Shown piece after piece: positions 1 to 8,347 of a stretch of DNA of 9,363 bases. Under the pieces are notes generated by a model. The model was not told the origin of the DNA, ran no database searches, and saw only the letters and a program-made list of their open reading frames with translations. The DNA is taken from assembly GCA_024743015.1 (NCBI GenBank), contig JANSXJ010000127.1, positions 1-9,363 of the forward strand, read 5' to 3'. Made by a program: the position numbers and the translations under genes. Position 1 is the stretch's first letter. Every line of letters starts with the position of its first letter. This stretch comes from Hyphomonas sp. (lineage in GTDB: Bacteria; Pseudomonadota; Alphaproteobacteria; Caulobacterales; Hyphomonadaceae).

Positions 1-479
1 CGGAGCTGAAACGCCGCATGCAAGGCCCCGGCTGGCAGGTCGAGGCTGACATTGGTGATTTCACCATTGGGGTCGGCCCCGGCCAGTGTCTCAATCGGTA
101 TCCATGTTGCCGTCGCATCGAGATATTCGAAAACGAAATCCTCGCCCGCATCGACATCTTCACTGAACGCGTCGAGTCCTTGTCGCAGCCATGCTGTCAG
201 GGTTGCGCCGGTTACGCCGGAAAGATCTATGACCGGACCCGTCATCGTCACCACGTCGCCGCGCGTGAAGCCTGAGCAATTACCGGAATTGGCCGTTTGC
301 GTGGACGTTCCAGCGAGATTGGTGTCGGACACGGTCCAGAGCGGAGACAGCGTATCGCAGCTCGCACCATTGTCGAAATCATCGAACAGAAGCGTATCGC
401 CCGGCGCGGCGCTTGCTGACATTGCAAGACACGCCCACGCTGCGCCCGCCGCGAGCAGATATGGCATTCCCCGAACCAT
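1..479 (-). CDS. Secreted protein with MshQ-like N-terminal domain (5' part only)
   Basis: The minus strand reads open from an ATG at 479 to the left edge, giving 159 complete codons with no stop; the 3' end lies outside the window. The first ~24 residues (MVRGMPYLLAAGAAWACLAM, then SASA-AP) form a signal peptide with an A-x-A cleavage site, so the product is exported. The mature start (LLFDDFDNG...LSPLWTVSDTNLAG), then VIDLSGVTGATL, AWLRQGLDAFSEDVDAGEDF and a Trp-containing strand before LPAGALHAAFQLR, follow the pattern I know from the N-terminal beta-sandwich of MshQ-like (DUF6701) proteins of type IV pilus and surface loci. Two cysteines, in NGASC and NSGNC, may form a disulfide. An in-frame TAA lies upstream of the ATG with no other start between them, and no strong ribosome binding site is visible. 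The gene is divergent from the hydrolase at 543. That this is a secreted protein is firm; the MshQ relationship is recognition by eye. A full-length MshQ-type product would be much longer. Confidence 0.75.
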   Translation of the reverse strand, partial: MVRGMPYLLAAGAAWACLAMSASAAPGDTLLFDDFDNGASCDTLSPLWTVSDTNLAGTSTQTANSGNCSGFTRGDVVTMTGPVIDLSGVTGATLTAWLRQGLDAFSEDVDAGEDFVFEYLDATATWIPIETLAGADPNGEITNVSLDLPAGALHAAFQL

Positions 480-482
480 AGG

Positions 483-510
483 TTGGCAATAACGCCTACG
501 CCTTTACACT
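483..510 (+). promoter_or_regulatory. Candidate sigma70-type promoter of the hydrolase operon
   Basis: TTGGCA at 483-488 (5 of 6 to the -35 consensus) is followed after 16 bases by TACACT at 505-510 (4 of 6 to the -10). This puts the transcript start near 517 and leaves a short leader with GGAGGG at 530-535, seven bases before the ATG at 543. It sits in the 63-bp gap between two divergent genes. It was found by eye only. Confidence 0.5.
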
Positions 511-542
511 GTCTGAACAAATTACCCTCGGAGGGATGGAAC

Positions 543-1364
543 ATGCTGCGTTTTCTGGCTTTTTTCCTGGTACTTGTGTCTGCCGCACCCGTGGCGAGCG
601 CGCACCCGGAAACGCCGACGCAAACGACGTATCTCGGAAATGAAGGGATCATGGTCAGTGATGGCCACACGACCATTCTGTTCGATCCGCTCTATCCAAA
701 TGGGTTTGGCACCTATCAGATGGTCCCGGAAGCGATGCGTCAGGACCTGATGGCCGGCGCCGCGCCATACGACAATGTCGACGCGATCTTTATCAGCCAT
801 ATGCATCCGGATCATTTCTCAGTCGACGAAGTGATTGCCTATCTTCAGGCTCACCCGCAGGTTCGCCTGTTTGCGCCGGCCCAGGCCGTCGATTGGATGC
901 GGGAAGAAACCGATGACGAAGCCATTTTCGACCGTGTCACACCTGTCGGGCTGGAGCGCCTGGACGCGCCGCTGAGTTTTCAGGAAGGGGATCTGACGAT
1001 TGATGTGGTTCGCATCCCGCACGCCGGTTGGCCCGGGCGCGCCGAGGTCTCCAATCTGGTCTGGCGTGTGACTTTGAGCGATGGGATCACAGTGATGCAT
1101 CTGGGCGACGCCGATCCACGAGACGAGCATTACGCCCCGCACGCTGATCACTGGATGGCGACGCGTACAGACAATGCCTACCCCCCTTACTGGTTCTTTT
1201 CGATGGGCGATGGCCCGCAGATTTTATCCACGCGGCTGAACACTCTGAAATCCACAGGCATTCACGTGCCAATCGAATTACCTGCTGAGCTGTTTGTCTC
1301 TGGCGCCGACTTCTTCCATACGCCGGGCGAGACCCGCCTCATTCAGAAAGTAGGCGCGGAGTGA
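543..1364 (+). CDS. Exported metallo-beta-lactamase-fold hydrolase
   Basis: This encodes a 273-residue protein. The ATG at 543 is chosen because GGAGGG lies at 530-535 and because the product then starts with a clean signal peptide (residues 1-20, ending PVASA before HPE); an in-frame start at 483 would bury it. The fold is shown by TTILFDPLY (residues 43-51), then the zinc-binding HxHxDH motif S-H-M-H-P-D-H with H86, H88, D90 and H91, a third-ligand histidine in RIPHAGW (H160), and the bridging aspartate in MHLGDADP (D189). This is the pattern of the UlaG/RomA-like branch, which includes lactonases, phosphodiesterases and uncharacterised hydrolases. The usual last histidine ligand near the C-terminus is not obvious; candidates are H241 and H259. 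The signal peptide puts it in the periplasm, which is less common for this branch. The substrate is unknown. It is the first gene of a four-gene co-directional run. Confidence 0.9.
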   Translation: MLRFLAFFLVLVSAAPVASAHPETPTQTTYLGNEGIMVSDGHTTILFDPLYPNGFGTYQMVPEAMRQDLMAGAAPYDNVDAIFISHMHPDHFSVDEVIAYLQAHPQVRLFAPAQAVDWMREETDDEAIFDRVTPVGLERLDAPLSFQEGDLTIDVVRIPHAGWPGRAEVSNLVWRVTLSDGITVMHLGDADPRDEHYAPHADHWMATRTDNAYPPYWFFSMGDGPQILSTRLNTLKSTGIHVPIELPAELFVSGADFFHTPGETRLIQKVGAE

Positions 1365-1389
1365 TGACCGGTCTTGAAGGTATAAGAGG

Positions 1390-1629
1390 GTGAAACAGAT
1401 CACTTTGTCCGATGACCGACGCGCGCGCCTGGTGGGTCAATTGCAGACTCTCTTTGCAGCTGAGTTCGACGAGACCTTGTCCGAGTTCAGGGCCGAGCAA
1501 ATCCTCGATCTGATGCTGACCACACTGGGCCCCGGTATCTATAATCAGGCTGTCCAGGACGTGCGCGCGCACTTGCAGTCAAAGCTCGACGATCTTGATG
1601 GTGAAGTCTATGTCGACGACCAGACCTAG
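1390..1629 (+). CDS. DUF2164 family protein
   Basis: This encodes a 79-residue protein starting at GTG 1390, with AAGG at 1377-1380 nine bases upstream. The sequence matches my memory of the DUF2164 family: a start of the type 'I-x-L-S-x-D-x-R', a central EFRAEQILDLMLTTLGP, and the conserved I/V-YNQAVQD-x-x-x-x-LQ-x-KL-x-DLDGEVY. Family members are usually 75-95 residues, so this one is complete. It is predicted to be a small, mostly helical cytoplasmic protein without membrane segments; its function is not known. It begins 25 bases after the hydrolase stop and ends 17 bases before the next start, so it is probably co-transcribed with both. Confidence 0.85.
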   Translation: MKQITLSDDRRARLVGQLQTLFAAEFDETLSEFRAEQILDLMLTTLGPGIYNQAVQDVRAHLQSKLDDLDGEVYVDDQT

Positions 1630-1646
1630 ACCAAGTTGGAGATTTC

Positions 1647-1982
1647 ATGTCCCTCACCCTGTACGGTTTGAAGAATTGCGACACATGCAAAAAGGCGCTG
1701 AAAGCGCTCGAAGCAGCGGGTCGTCCGGCTGAGTTCGTCGATATTCGGACCGAAGCAGATCTATCCATACTCCTGCCGACCTGGTTGAGCCAGGCAGGTC
1801 CGGATGTGCTCATCAACCGTCGCTCAACGACTTGGCGCAATCTGACAGACGGCGAGCGATCCGGTGACGCCCAGGCCCTGCTGATGGCGCATCCAACTCT
1901 GATCAAGCGGCCCGTCATCGAAGCAGCCGGAGAGGTTTATATTGGCTGGGGCAAAAATGTGCAGGCGTCGCTAATCTCCTGA
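1647..1982 (+). CDS. ArsC/Spx family thioredoxin-fold protein
   Basis: This encodes a 111-residue protein with GGAG at 1638-1641, five bases before the ATG. The N-terminus reads LTLYGLKNCDTCKKALKAL, the ArsC/Spx/YffB signature with a CxxC pair at C11 and C14; VDIRTEADL, INRRSTTWRNL (residues 57-66) and LIKRPVI (85-91) are further family landmarks. The length is typical (110-120). Members include glutaredoxin-dependent arsenate reductases, the transcription-associated Spx proteins and YffB-type proteins of unknown role. Nothing nearby (ArsR, ArsB) suggests arsenic resistance, and the short form with KRPVI and GEVYIGW resembles the YffB branch, so a thiol-redox role is safer than 'arsenate reductase'. 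It is the third gene in the plus-strand run and is cytoplasmic. Confidence 0.85.
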   Translation: MSLTLYGLKNCDTCKKALKALEAAGRPAEFVDIRTEADLSILLPTWLSQAGPDVLINRRSTTWRNLTDGERSGDAQALLMAHPTLIKRPVIEAAGEVYIGWGKNVQASLIS

Positions 1983-2090
1983 GCAATGATCCGAAAACGA
2001 TCTGAATGCCAGTCGCGCTCTTGGGGTGGAGGCGTCAAAATGGTATCGCCAATCCCATAATGCCCTCGACAGAAGGGCAGAGGGCCTGGG
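1983..2090. other. 108-bp gap before the methyltransferase gene
   Basis: No coding signal is seen. The stretch begins with ATGATCCGAAAACGATC, which resembles the GATC...GATC intergenic motifs scattered in alphaproteobacterial genomes. It ends with GAGGG at 2080-2084, the ribosome binding site of the next gene. I see no convincing terminator, so the methyltransferase may share the upstream transcript. Confidence 0.35.
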
Positions 2091-2840
2091 ATGCAAGAAG
2101 TCGAAGCCAAATGGATCGAAAGAACGCTGCGCGCGTTTCCAGCCGAAGAGCTGTCTCCCATTCTGGATATTGGCAGTCAGACCCTCGCCTTCCGGACGCA
2201 GGAAAAGCCTTACATTCATAATGAGCTGTTCGCGCCGCTCATGGCCCGCGGGATCTCGATTATTCACTCCGATCTTCAGGAAGGCGAAGGGATCGATCTC
2301 TCCGCGAACTTGCTCGAAGAGGACGGCTTCAATCAGATTAAAGCCACGGCGCCGCGCACGATTTTCTGCAACAATGTGCTGGAGCATGTGCTCGACCCGG
2401 CGGAATTCGCTAATCGTTGTTTCGCATTGCTACCGCCGGGCGGACGTCTGATCATCACGGTGCCGAGAAGCTATCCGCACCACCGCGATCCGATTGACAC
2501 CATGTTCCGGCCGACACCAGAAGAAATCCACGCGCTGATTGATGCGCCTGCGGAGATTCTGGCCTCAGAGATTATCGAGACCGGGTCGTACCGCGACAAT
2601 CTCCGCAAGCGCCCTTGGATCATCTATCGTCAGATCATTCGCCTGCCATTCCCCTTCCTTGGCTGGACCAAGTGGAAGCGGTCGATGAAGAAGTTCTACT
2701 GGATGATCTGGCCCTATCGCCAGTCTTGCATAGTGATTCAGAAACCGATCAGTTCCGCGAGCGCGGATTCAGGTACAGGGCTTCCTCATCATGATCGAGA
2801 TCTGGCTCAACCTTCCCCCGATACACCTTTTCAGCCATAG
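2091..2840 (+). CDS. Class I SAM-dependent methyltransferase
   Basis: This encodes a 249-residue protein; GAGGG at 2080-2084 is six bases before the ATG. The methyltransferase core is visible in order: motif I as PILDIGSQT (residues 23-31, a degenerate glycine-rich loop), an acidic residue after beta-2 in IIHSDLQEGEGIDL (57-70), motif IV IFCNNVLEHVLDP (91-103), post-motif FALLPPGGRLIITVP (111-125), then SYPHHRDPIDTMFRPTPEEI. This last part is typical of small Methyltransf_11-type enzymes acting on lipids, sugars or small molecules. W-, Y- and K-rich residues 187-210 could touch a membrane or bind a hydrophobic substrate. The likely natural end is near CIVIQKP (residue 219); the last 30 residues are polar, low in pattern, and overlap the convergent gene. 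The substrate is unknown. It is the last gene of the run. Confidence 0.85.
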   Translation: MQEVEAKWIERTLRAFPAEELSPILDIGSQTLAFRTQEKPYIHNELFAPLMARGISIIHSDLQEGEGIDLSANLLEEDGFNQIKATAPRTIFCNNVLEHVLDPAEFANRCFALLPPGGRLIITVPRSYPHHRDPIDTMFRPTPEEIHALIDAPAEILASEIIETGSYRDNLRKRPWIIYRQIIRLPFPFLGWTKWKRSMKKFYWMIWPYRQSCIVIQKPISSASADSGTGLPHHDRDLAQPSPDTPFQP

Positions 2841-3573
2841 ACTTCACGTGTTTGCGGCCGGCGCGATTGAATTTCAAAACCGCGCAAAACAGTTCCAGCA
2901 CGGCTTCCAGTTTGCGATCCTGATATTGCGGGTCGATCCGCACCATCCAGGCGCCGCCAAGATTCAGCAGCTGGTGATCCAGCACCCCGATCTTGCGCCC
3001 TTTTTGGTTGTAGATTTCATAATCGGCCCCGATAGAGAACCACTTGCGGCGCAGCGTATAGAACTCTGACCGCGTCTTGCCCTTGATGAAGAAGCTGAAT
3101 TTTTCCGGCTGGAACGGCCAATGCATCGCCGAGCGCTCAAGCTGGATCAGCTGCTTGTGGCGCGACAGGTTGATCGCAAAGGACTGAACCGGGCGCCCTC
3201 CCGCCGCCAGCGTGAGCTGGGTCGAGCGACCGAGCAGCATCTCAGCCGACCCGCGCCATGACAGTGTTTCGGAGAACAGCTTGATGACCAGTCGGCGCTC
3301 AAAGCCTTCACTGCCATCCCACAATTCCTGACGATACCCGATCAGCGCCTCGCGCTTACCATCGATGACGGTCTGGCCGTAAAGCTCCATATCCTTCGTG
3401 AACTGGTCCGACGCGGCTTCATTCTGGGTCCGCTTCATGATGCCGATCTCGGCCGTGTTGAGATCGGTTGCCCAGAAATCGACTTTGACCTTCCGGCGCT
3501 TGGTCTTCGCAGCCGTCCGCTTGGCGGGCTTCACATCGGGCGCGGTCCCAGCGAGCGCCATTCCATCTGCCAT
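2749..3573 (-). CDS. Uncharacterised protein with LURP-one/tubby-like features
   Basis: This encodes a 274-residue protein whose ATG at 3573 is preceded by GGAG (complement of 3580-3583) with a six-base spacer. Residues 15-31 are rich in Lys, Arg and Ala (AKRTAAKTKRRKVKV), probably disordered and possibly nucleic-acid or membrane contacting. The rest looks like alternating beta strands; RRKWFSIGADYEIYNQKGRKIGVLDHQLLNLG (residues 175-206) and the earlier paired strands recall LURP-one-related/tubby C-terminal-like proteins, in which a beta barrel surrounds a hydrophobic helix. Residues 219-236 (DRKLEAVLELFCAVLKFN) suit that central C-terminal helix. No signal peptide, membrane segment or catalytic motif is seen. 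It is convergent with the methyltransferase and overlaps it by 92 bp. That this is a real gene is likely from its length, ribosome binding site and codon use; the family assignment is tentative. Confidence 0.65.
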   Translation of the reverse strand: MADGMALAGTAPDVKPAKRTAAKTKRRKVKVDFWATDLNTAEIGIMKRTQNEAASDQFTKDMELYGQTVIDGKREALIGYRQELWDGSEGFERRLVIKLFSETLSWRGSAEMLLGRSTQLTLAAGGRPVQSFAINLSRHKQLIQLERSAMHWPFQPEKFSFFIKGKTRSEFYTLRRKWFSIGADYEIYNQKGRKIGVLDHQLLNLGGAWMVRIDPQYQDRKLEAVLELFCAVLKFNRAGRKHVKSMAEKVYRGKVEPDLDHDEEALYLNPRSRN

Positions 3574-3635
3574 GTCAGTCTCCGAATTTCGAGAATCGCT
3601 TTGCCCGCAATCTCAGCCTCAGAGGTCATGATTTG

Positions 3636-3662
3636 GTTAACAGCGCTGCAGGTTCTGTTAAC
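3636..3662. promoter_or_regulatory. 8-bp perfect inverted repeat upstream of the LURP-like gene
   Basis: GTTAACAG at 3636-3643 and its exact complement CTGTTAAC at 3655-3662 are separated by 11 bases. The site lies 63-89 bases upstream of the ATG at 3573, where an operator or an overlapping -35 region would be expected; TTAACA on the minus strand matches the -35 consensus at 5 of 6. No matching -10 could be placed with confidence. It is a possible dimeric repressor or activator site. Confidence 0.35.
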
Positions 3663-3695
3663 GCTCAGGATGTGGGTGTCGGTTCGGGGGCTTAT

Positions 3696-3727
3696 AGTGT
3701 CTGCTTTCGGTAACAGCGCGGACATTG
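3696..3727 (-). repeat. Palindromic intergenic repeat, copy A
   Basis: TGTCTGC at 3698-3704 pairs with GCGGACA at 3718-3724 (one G-U pair) around a 13-base loop. The sequence belongs to a family common in proteobacterial intergenic regions, of the type TGTCCGCTTT-loop-GCGGACATT, which when translated gives false 'MSALxPKAD' peptides. Compared with the reverse complement of 5478-5508 it matches closely over its length with a one-base gap: both contain AGTG, GCTTT, GGT and GCGGAC followed by a purine and TTG. The two copies face opposite directions around the CHAT gene. Confidence 0.6.
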
Positions 3728-3792
3728 GCTACGGTCATGCATAGAATCGAAGTCGAATCTAATGTTCTGCCGCGTTGTCGAAGTGCCTCGGA

Positions 3793-5301
3793 CTAAAGTC
3801 GCGTTGAGAACACCGTGAAACTGGCCCAGTCCTTAGGGTTTGGATACTTCTCTCGAGTCTTCATCATGGCGATACGCAGAGCGCGATCGGCTGCCACTTG
3901 TTGGCTTAGTTGCTCGGAGAACTCGATCATCATGTATTGGGTGGCGAAGTCATCTATATTCCAGAGACTCATGACCACGTCATCGACTCCAGCAATCTGA
4001 AACGCGCGGCTCAACCCCACGGTACCCGCATCCATCGTCTCGCCTAATCCTGTTTGGCACGCGCTCAAAACCGCAACTTTGGGCTGCGTCAAGCACATGT
4101 TTTGTACGGTCTGGGCGTCTAGTCTTCCTTTGGTTAATGCTACAAATCCGTTCAGCCCATCAACACTGTTTGATACGCCATGCGTTGCGAAATACAGCAG
4201 ATCGGACTCGGCCATTTTTGACTGAACCGCTTCGAGAGTTGCGGCGCGACCGATGAGCGGACGTGTATCAATAATTCGGGCCACGGCGATCGCTTCTCGG
4301 CGGGCACCTGACAACTGTGGCATGTCAAATTCGGGATCGCAACAGAAGTCCGGATCGCCGACCACAAGCGCGGTCTTCAGCTCGGTGGGCTTCACAGCGC
4401 GTCGATTGACACGGTAGTCGCAACCAGGGCGATTGCGCCTCAAATCTCGTACAGAAGAACGAATGACCGGCGCCTGAGAGAATCGCCGTTGAGAAAGAGC
4501 ATGAGCAACCAGGTCAACTAAACTCGGCGCGACTCTAACGGAGGCATGATCTAAAAGTGTGGAGTTTTGATCTATGGATAATGCGGAAAACGGAAGTGTT
4601 CCGATGGTTCCATAGGGCACCACAACAAGCGTGTCGTACTCGACGACTTTTGCGCGCAATTGTCCAGGCAGCAGAAAGTCTGTCATGACGGTAATCACGT
4701 CGGCGTTCGAACTATCCGTGAACTGAAACTCTTGCTTGCGTGCGGATTTATCGGCTTCTTGCGTCGTCGATTCTGACGTTTTTCGCGAAATCTGTTGCGC
4801 TTCGATTTGAGCAGAGCTGTGGAACAAATGCAGCAATCTTTGCGGCGTTTCATACGGAGCAAGGATAGACTCGAAATGGGCAATTCCATTGTCGTCGATC
4901 AACCAAACACAATGAGAACTATCTTCTCGATGATAGAATAGGACGGCGGTGCCCGCCGGAACTATTCCCTGATCAATGACATCAGCGGTCGCGTCCGAAT
5001 AGTCGCTTACGCCCCGCCTGACCGTAAGCGACTTATATAATACGCCCTGATATCTTACTGCCCCGTTGAAGTCATCTTTCTGGCAATTGGGTTCGCTGGC
5101 TGAAGAAAGAGAATTTCCTCCCGCGCTCAATCCCGTAAATGACCTGACCGCTTCAATAGAAGCTATGGAGATTTGAGGCAGACTACGTGCGGACGCTTCG
5201 CTCGATGTAGTATCTTGGTTTGAGGAAGAGACACAAGCGGACAGAATTACGATAAAGCTAGCGGCACCGACAAGGCACGAAATCAAAGTACTGTTTTTCA
5301 T
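3793..5301 (-). CDS. CHAT-domain (caspase-like) lipoprotein
   Basis: This encodes a 502-residue protein from the ATG at 5301. A TTG at 5337 would add 12 residues in front of the signal sequence and is rejected; no strong ribosome binding site is visible for either. Residues 1-23 (MKNSTLISCLVGAASFIVIL, then the lipobox L-S-A-C with C23) form a lipoprotein signal; Val at +2 favours the outer membrane by the usual rule. After a Ser/Thr/Gln-rich linker (24-75) comes the CHAT fold: VWLIDDNGIAHF (132-143), LVVVPYGTIGTLPFSAL (225-241), VRVAPSLVDL, ALVVGDPDF and LSGARREA. The catalytic dyad is H374 in LLYFATHGVSN and C415 in VAVLSACQTGLGE, followed by GLSRAFQIAGVDDVVMSLWNIDD and the closing DWASFTVF. 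All caspase-clan landmarks are intact, so it should be a cysteine protease. No TPR repeats and no partner gene are seen. GC is clearly lower than in its neighbours (26/60 in 3901-3960 and 31/60 in 5041-5100, against 40/60 in a thiC line), suggesting transfer. Its substrate is unknown. Confidence 0.9.
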   Translation of the reverse strand: MKNSTLISCLVGAASFIVILSACVSSSNQDTTSSEASARSLPQISIASIEAVRSFTGLSAGGNSLSSASEPNCQKDDFNGAVRYQGVLYKSLTVRRGVSDYSDATADVIDQGIVPAGTAVLFYHREDSSHCVWLIDDNGIAHFESILAPYETPQRLLHLFHSSAQIEAQQISRKTSESTTQEADKSARKQEFQFTDSSNADVITVMTDFLLPGQLRAKVVEYDTLVVVPYGTIGTLPFSALSIDQNSTLLDHASVRVAPSLVDLVAHALSQRRFSQAPVIRSSVRDLRRNRPGCDYRVNRRAVKPTELKTALVVGDPDFCCDPEFDMPQLSGARREAIAVARIIDTRPLIGRAATLEAVQSKMAESDLLYFATHGVSNSVDGLNGFVALTKGRLDAQTVQNMCLTQPKVAVLSACQTGLGETMDAGTVGLSRAFQIAGVDDVVMSLWNIDDFATQYMMIEFSEQLSQQVAADRALRIAMMKTREKYPNPKDWASFTVFSTRL

Positions 5302-5344
5302 CACAATGATTACGCTCGCGGCAACACCGTTAGCCAACTAGCCA

Positions 5345-5368
5345 TATGTTGATTTACGCCGCAACATA
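5345..5368. promoter_or_regulatory. 7-bp inverted repeat upstream of the CHAT gene
   Basis: TATGTTG at 5345-5351 and CAACATA at 5362-5368 are perfect complements with a ten-base spacer, centred about 55 bases before the CHAT ATG. That is a common place for an operator. The surrounding sequence is AT-rich compared with the rest of the window. No clear -35/-10 pair could be set next to it. Confidence 0.3.
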
Positions 5369-5768
5369 ATTGCGATCTCATTAGTCGCGCATGATTGATT
5401 GCGCTGCGTATGTTTAGCGAAGCCGTCGTGGTGCGCGAGGTTGGAATCCACTCAGTGGGCAACAGCAGAAACAGTCTCAACGTCCGCTCCTGACCCAAAG
5501 CGGGCACTCTTCCCATACCCTCTTTCAAGCGTTCGCTACGGCTTGTCTGTCGGGTCCAGCGCACCGTCCTGAAGGGCGGGCAGGAGATATGTTTGCACTG
5601 CCGATCAAGCCGCTCATATGCGGGCTGGCAAGCAGGGCAAAGCGGCATGGCCAAGCGGAGGCATGCTCCAAGCTTTGTTGTCTCTTCTGCGATTCACGCG
5701 ACTTCAGCCTTTCTGCCACCCTTTGTCTTTTTCGGAGTAGCCAAGCCGGGCGCGCTGGACTAAGTTTA
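5369..5768. other. Non-coding stretch between the CHAT gene and the thiamine unit
   Basis: About 400 bp with no supported gene. Three overlapping open frames cross it, but they have no family pattern, no ribosome binding site and unusual Cys/Arg/Ser-rich composition, so I treat them as chance. It must hold the promoter of the riboswitch transcript, which I could not place. It contains palindromic repeat copy B at 5478-5508. Parts could be remains of a decayed gene, but nothing recognisable is left. Confidence 0.5.
5478..5508 (+). repeat. Palindromic intergenic repeat, copy B
   Basis: CGTCCGC at 5481-5487 and GCGGGC at 5500-5505 form a stem around a loop reading TCCTGACCCAAA. The sequence is the inverted counterpart of the repeat at 3696-3727, matching most positions with one single-base gap. 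The TGACCCAAAGCGG core is also typical of this family of short dispersed repeats. Confidence 0.6.
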
Positions 5769-5884
5769 GCGCATCCGAGGGGCGCGTTTGGAAGCGCTGA
5801 GATCACTCTGTCCGCCGAGTGAGCACCCTTAGAACCTGATCCGGCTAGCAATCCAGCGAACCGGCGTAGGAACGGAGAACGCGC
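5769..5884 (+). promoter_or_regulatory. TPP (thiamine pyrophosphate) riboswitch
   Basis: The conserved THI-box elements occur in order: GGGGCGC at 5779-5785, CTGAGA at 5797-5802, a variable P3 hairpin (TCACTC 5803-5808 with GAGTGA 5817-5822), ACCCTT at 5825-5830, then GAACCTGATCCGG at 5832-5844 and CCGGCGTAGGAA at 5861-5872. P2 is GCGC 5782-5785 with 5794-5797; P4 is CCGG 5841-5844 with 5861-5864. P1 pairs TCCG 5774-5777 with CGGA 5873-5876 and can extend by GCGC 5769-5772 with 5881-5884. The 3' side of P1 therefore contains most of the GGAGA Shine-Dalgarno (5874-5878) and reaches the base before the TTG start at 5885. Known TPP riboswitches of Gram-negative bacteria often block translation when TPP binds, and this layout fits that mechanism directly. 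No intrinsic terminator is seen behind it. Confidence 0.93.
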
Positions 5885-8244
<2,360 letters not shown>

Positions 8245-8347
8245 TGGCTAGACGAGATATCAGCGCCTTCTCACATGCTCTCCTGACTTGCGTTGGTAAT
8301 TCGGGATGGGTTTACCCAGCCTGATCCAGAGTCTTGTTTCCGAAATC

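Noticed and set aside
52..492. 146-codon plus-strand frame at the left edge
   Set aside because: The minus strand here encodes a protein with a clear signal peptide and domain pattern; the plus frame has no recognisable features.
3652..3666. LexA-like site GTTC-N7-GCTC
   Set aside because: One of eight key bases is wrong and it overlaps a perfect inverted repeat; a chance match is likely.
3531..3725. 64-codon minus-strand frame starting MSALLPKAD
   Set aside because: The start is the translated palindromic repeat, a well-known source of false small proteins, and the frame overlaps the start of the 2749-3573 gene.
5302..5337. Longer CHAT protein starting at TTG 5337
   Set aside because: It would put 12 residues in front of a lipoprotein signal, which works from the ATG at 5301.
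5525..5851. 108-codon minus-strand frame and neighbouring frames in the 5369-5850 gap
   Set aside because: It runs through the TPP riboswitch aptamer on the other strand and shows no family resemblance or ribosome binding site.
8308..8318. TGGGTTTACCCA as a thiC terminator
   Set aside because: The stem is only four pairs and no T-run follows.
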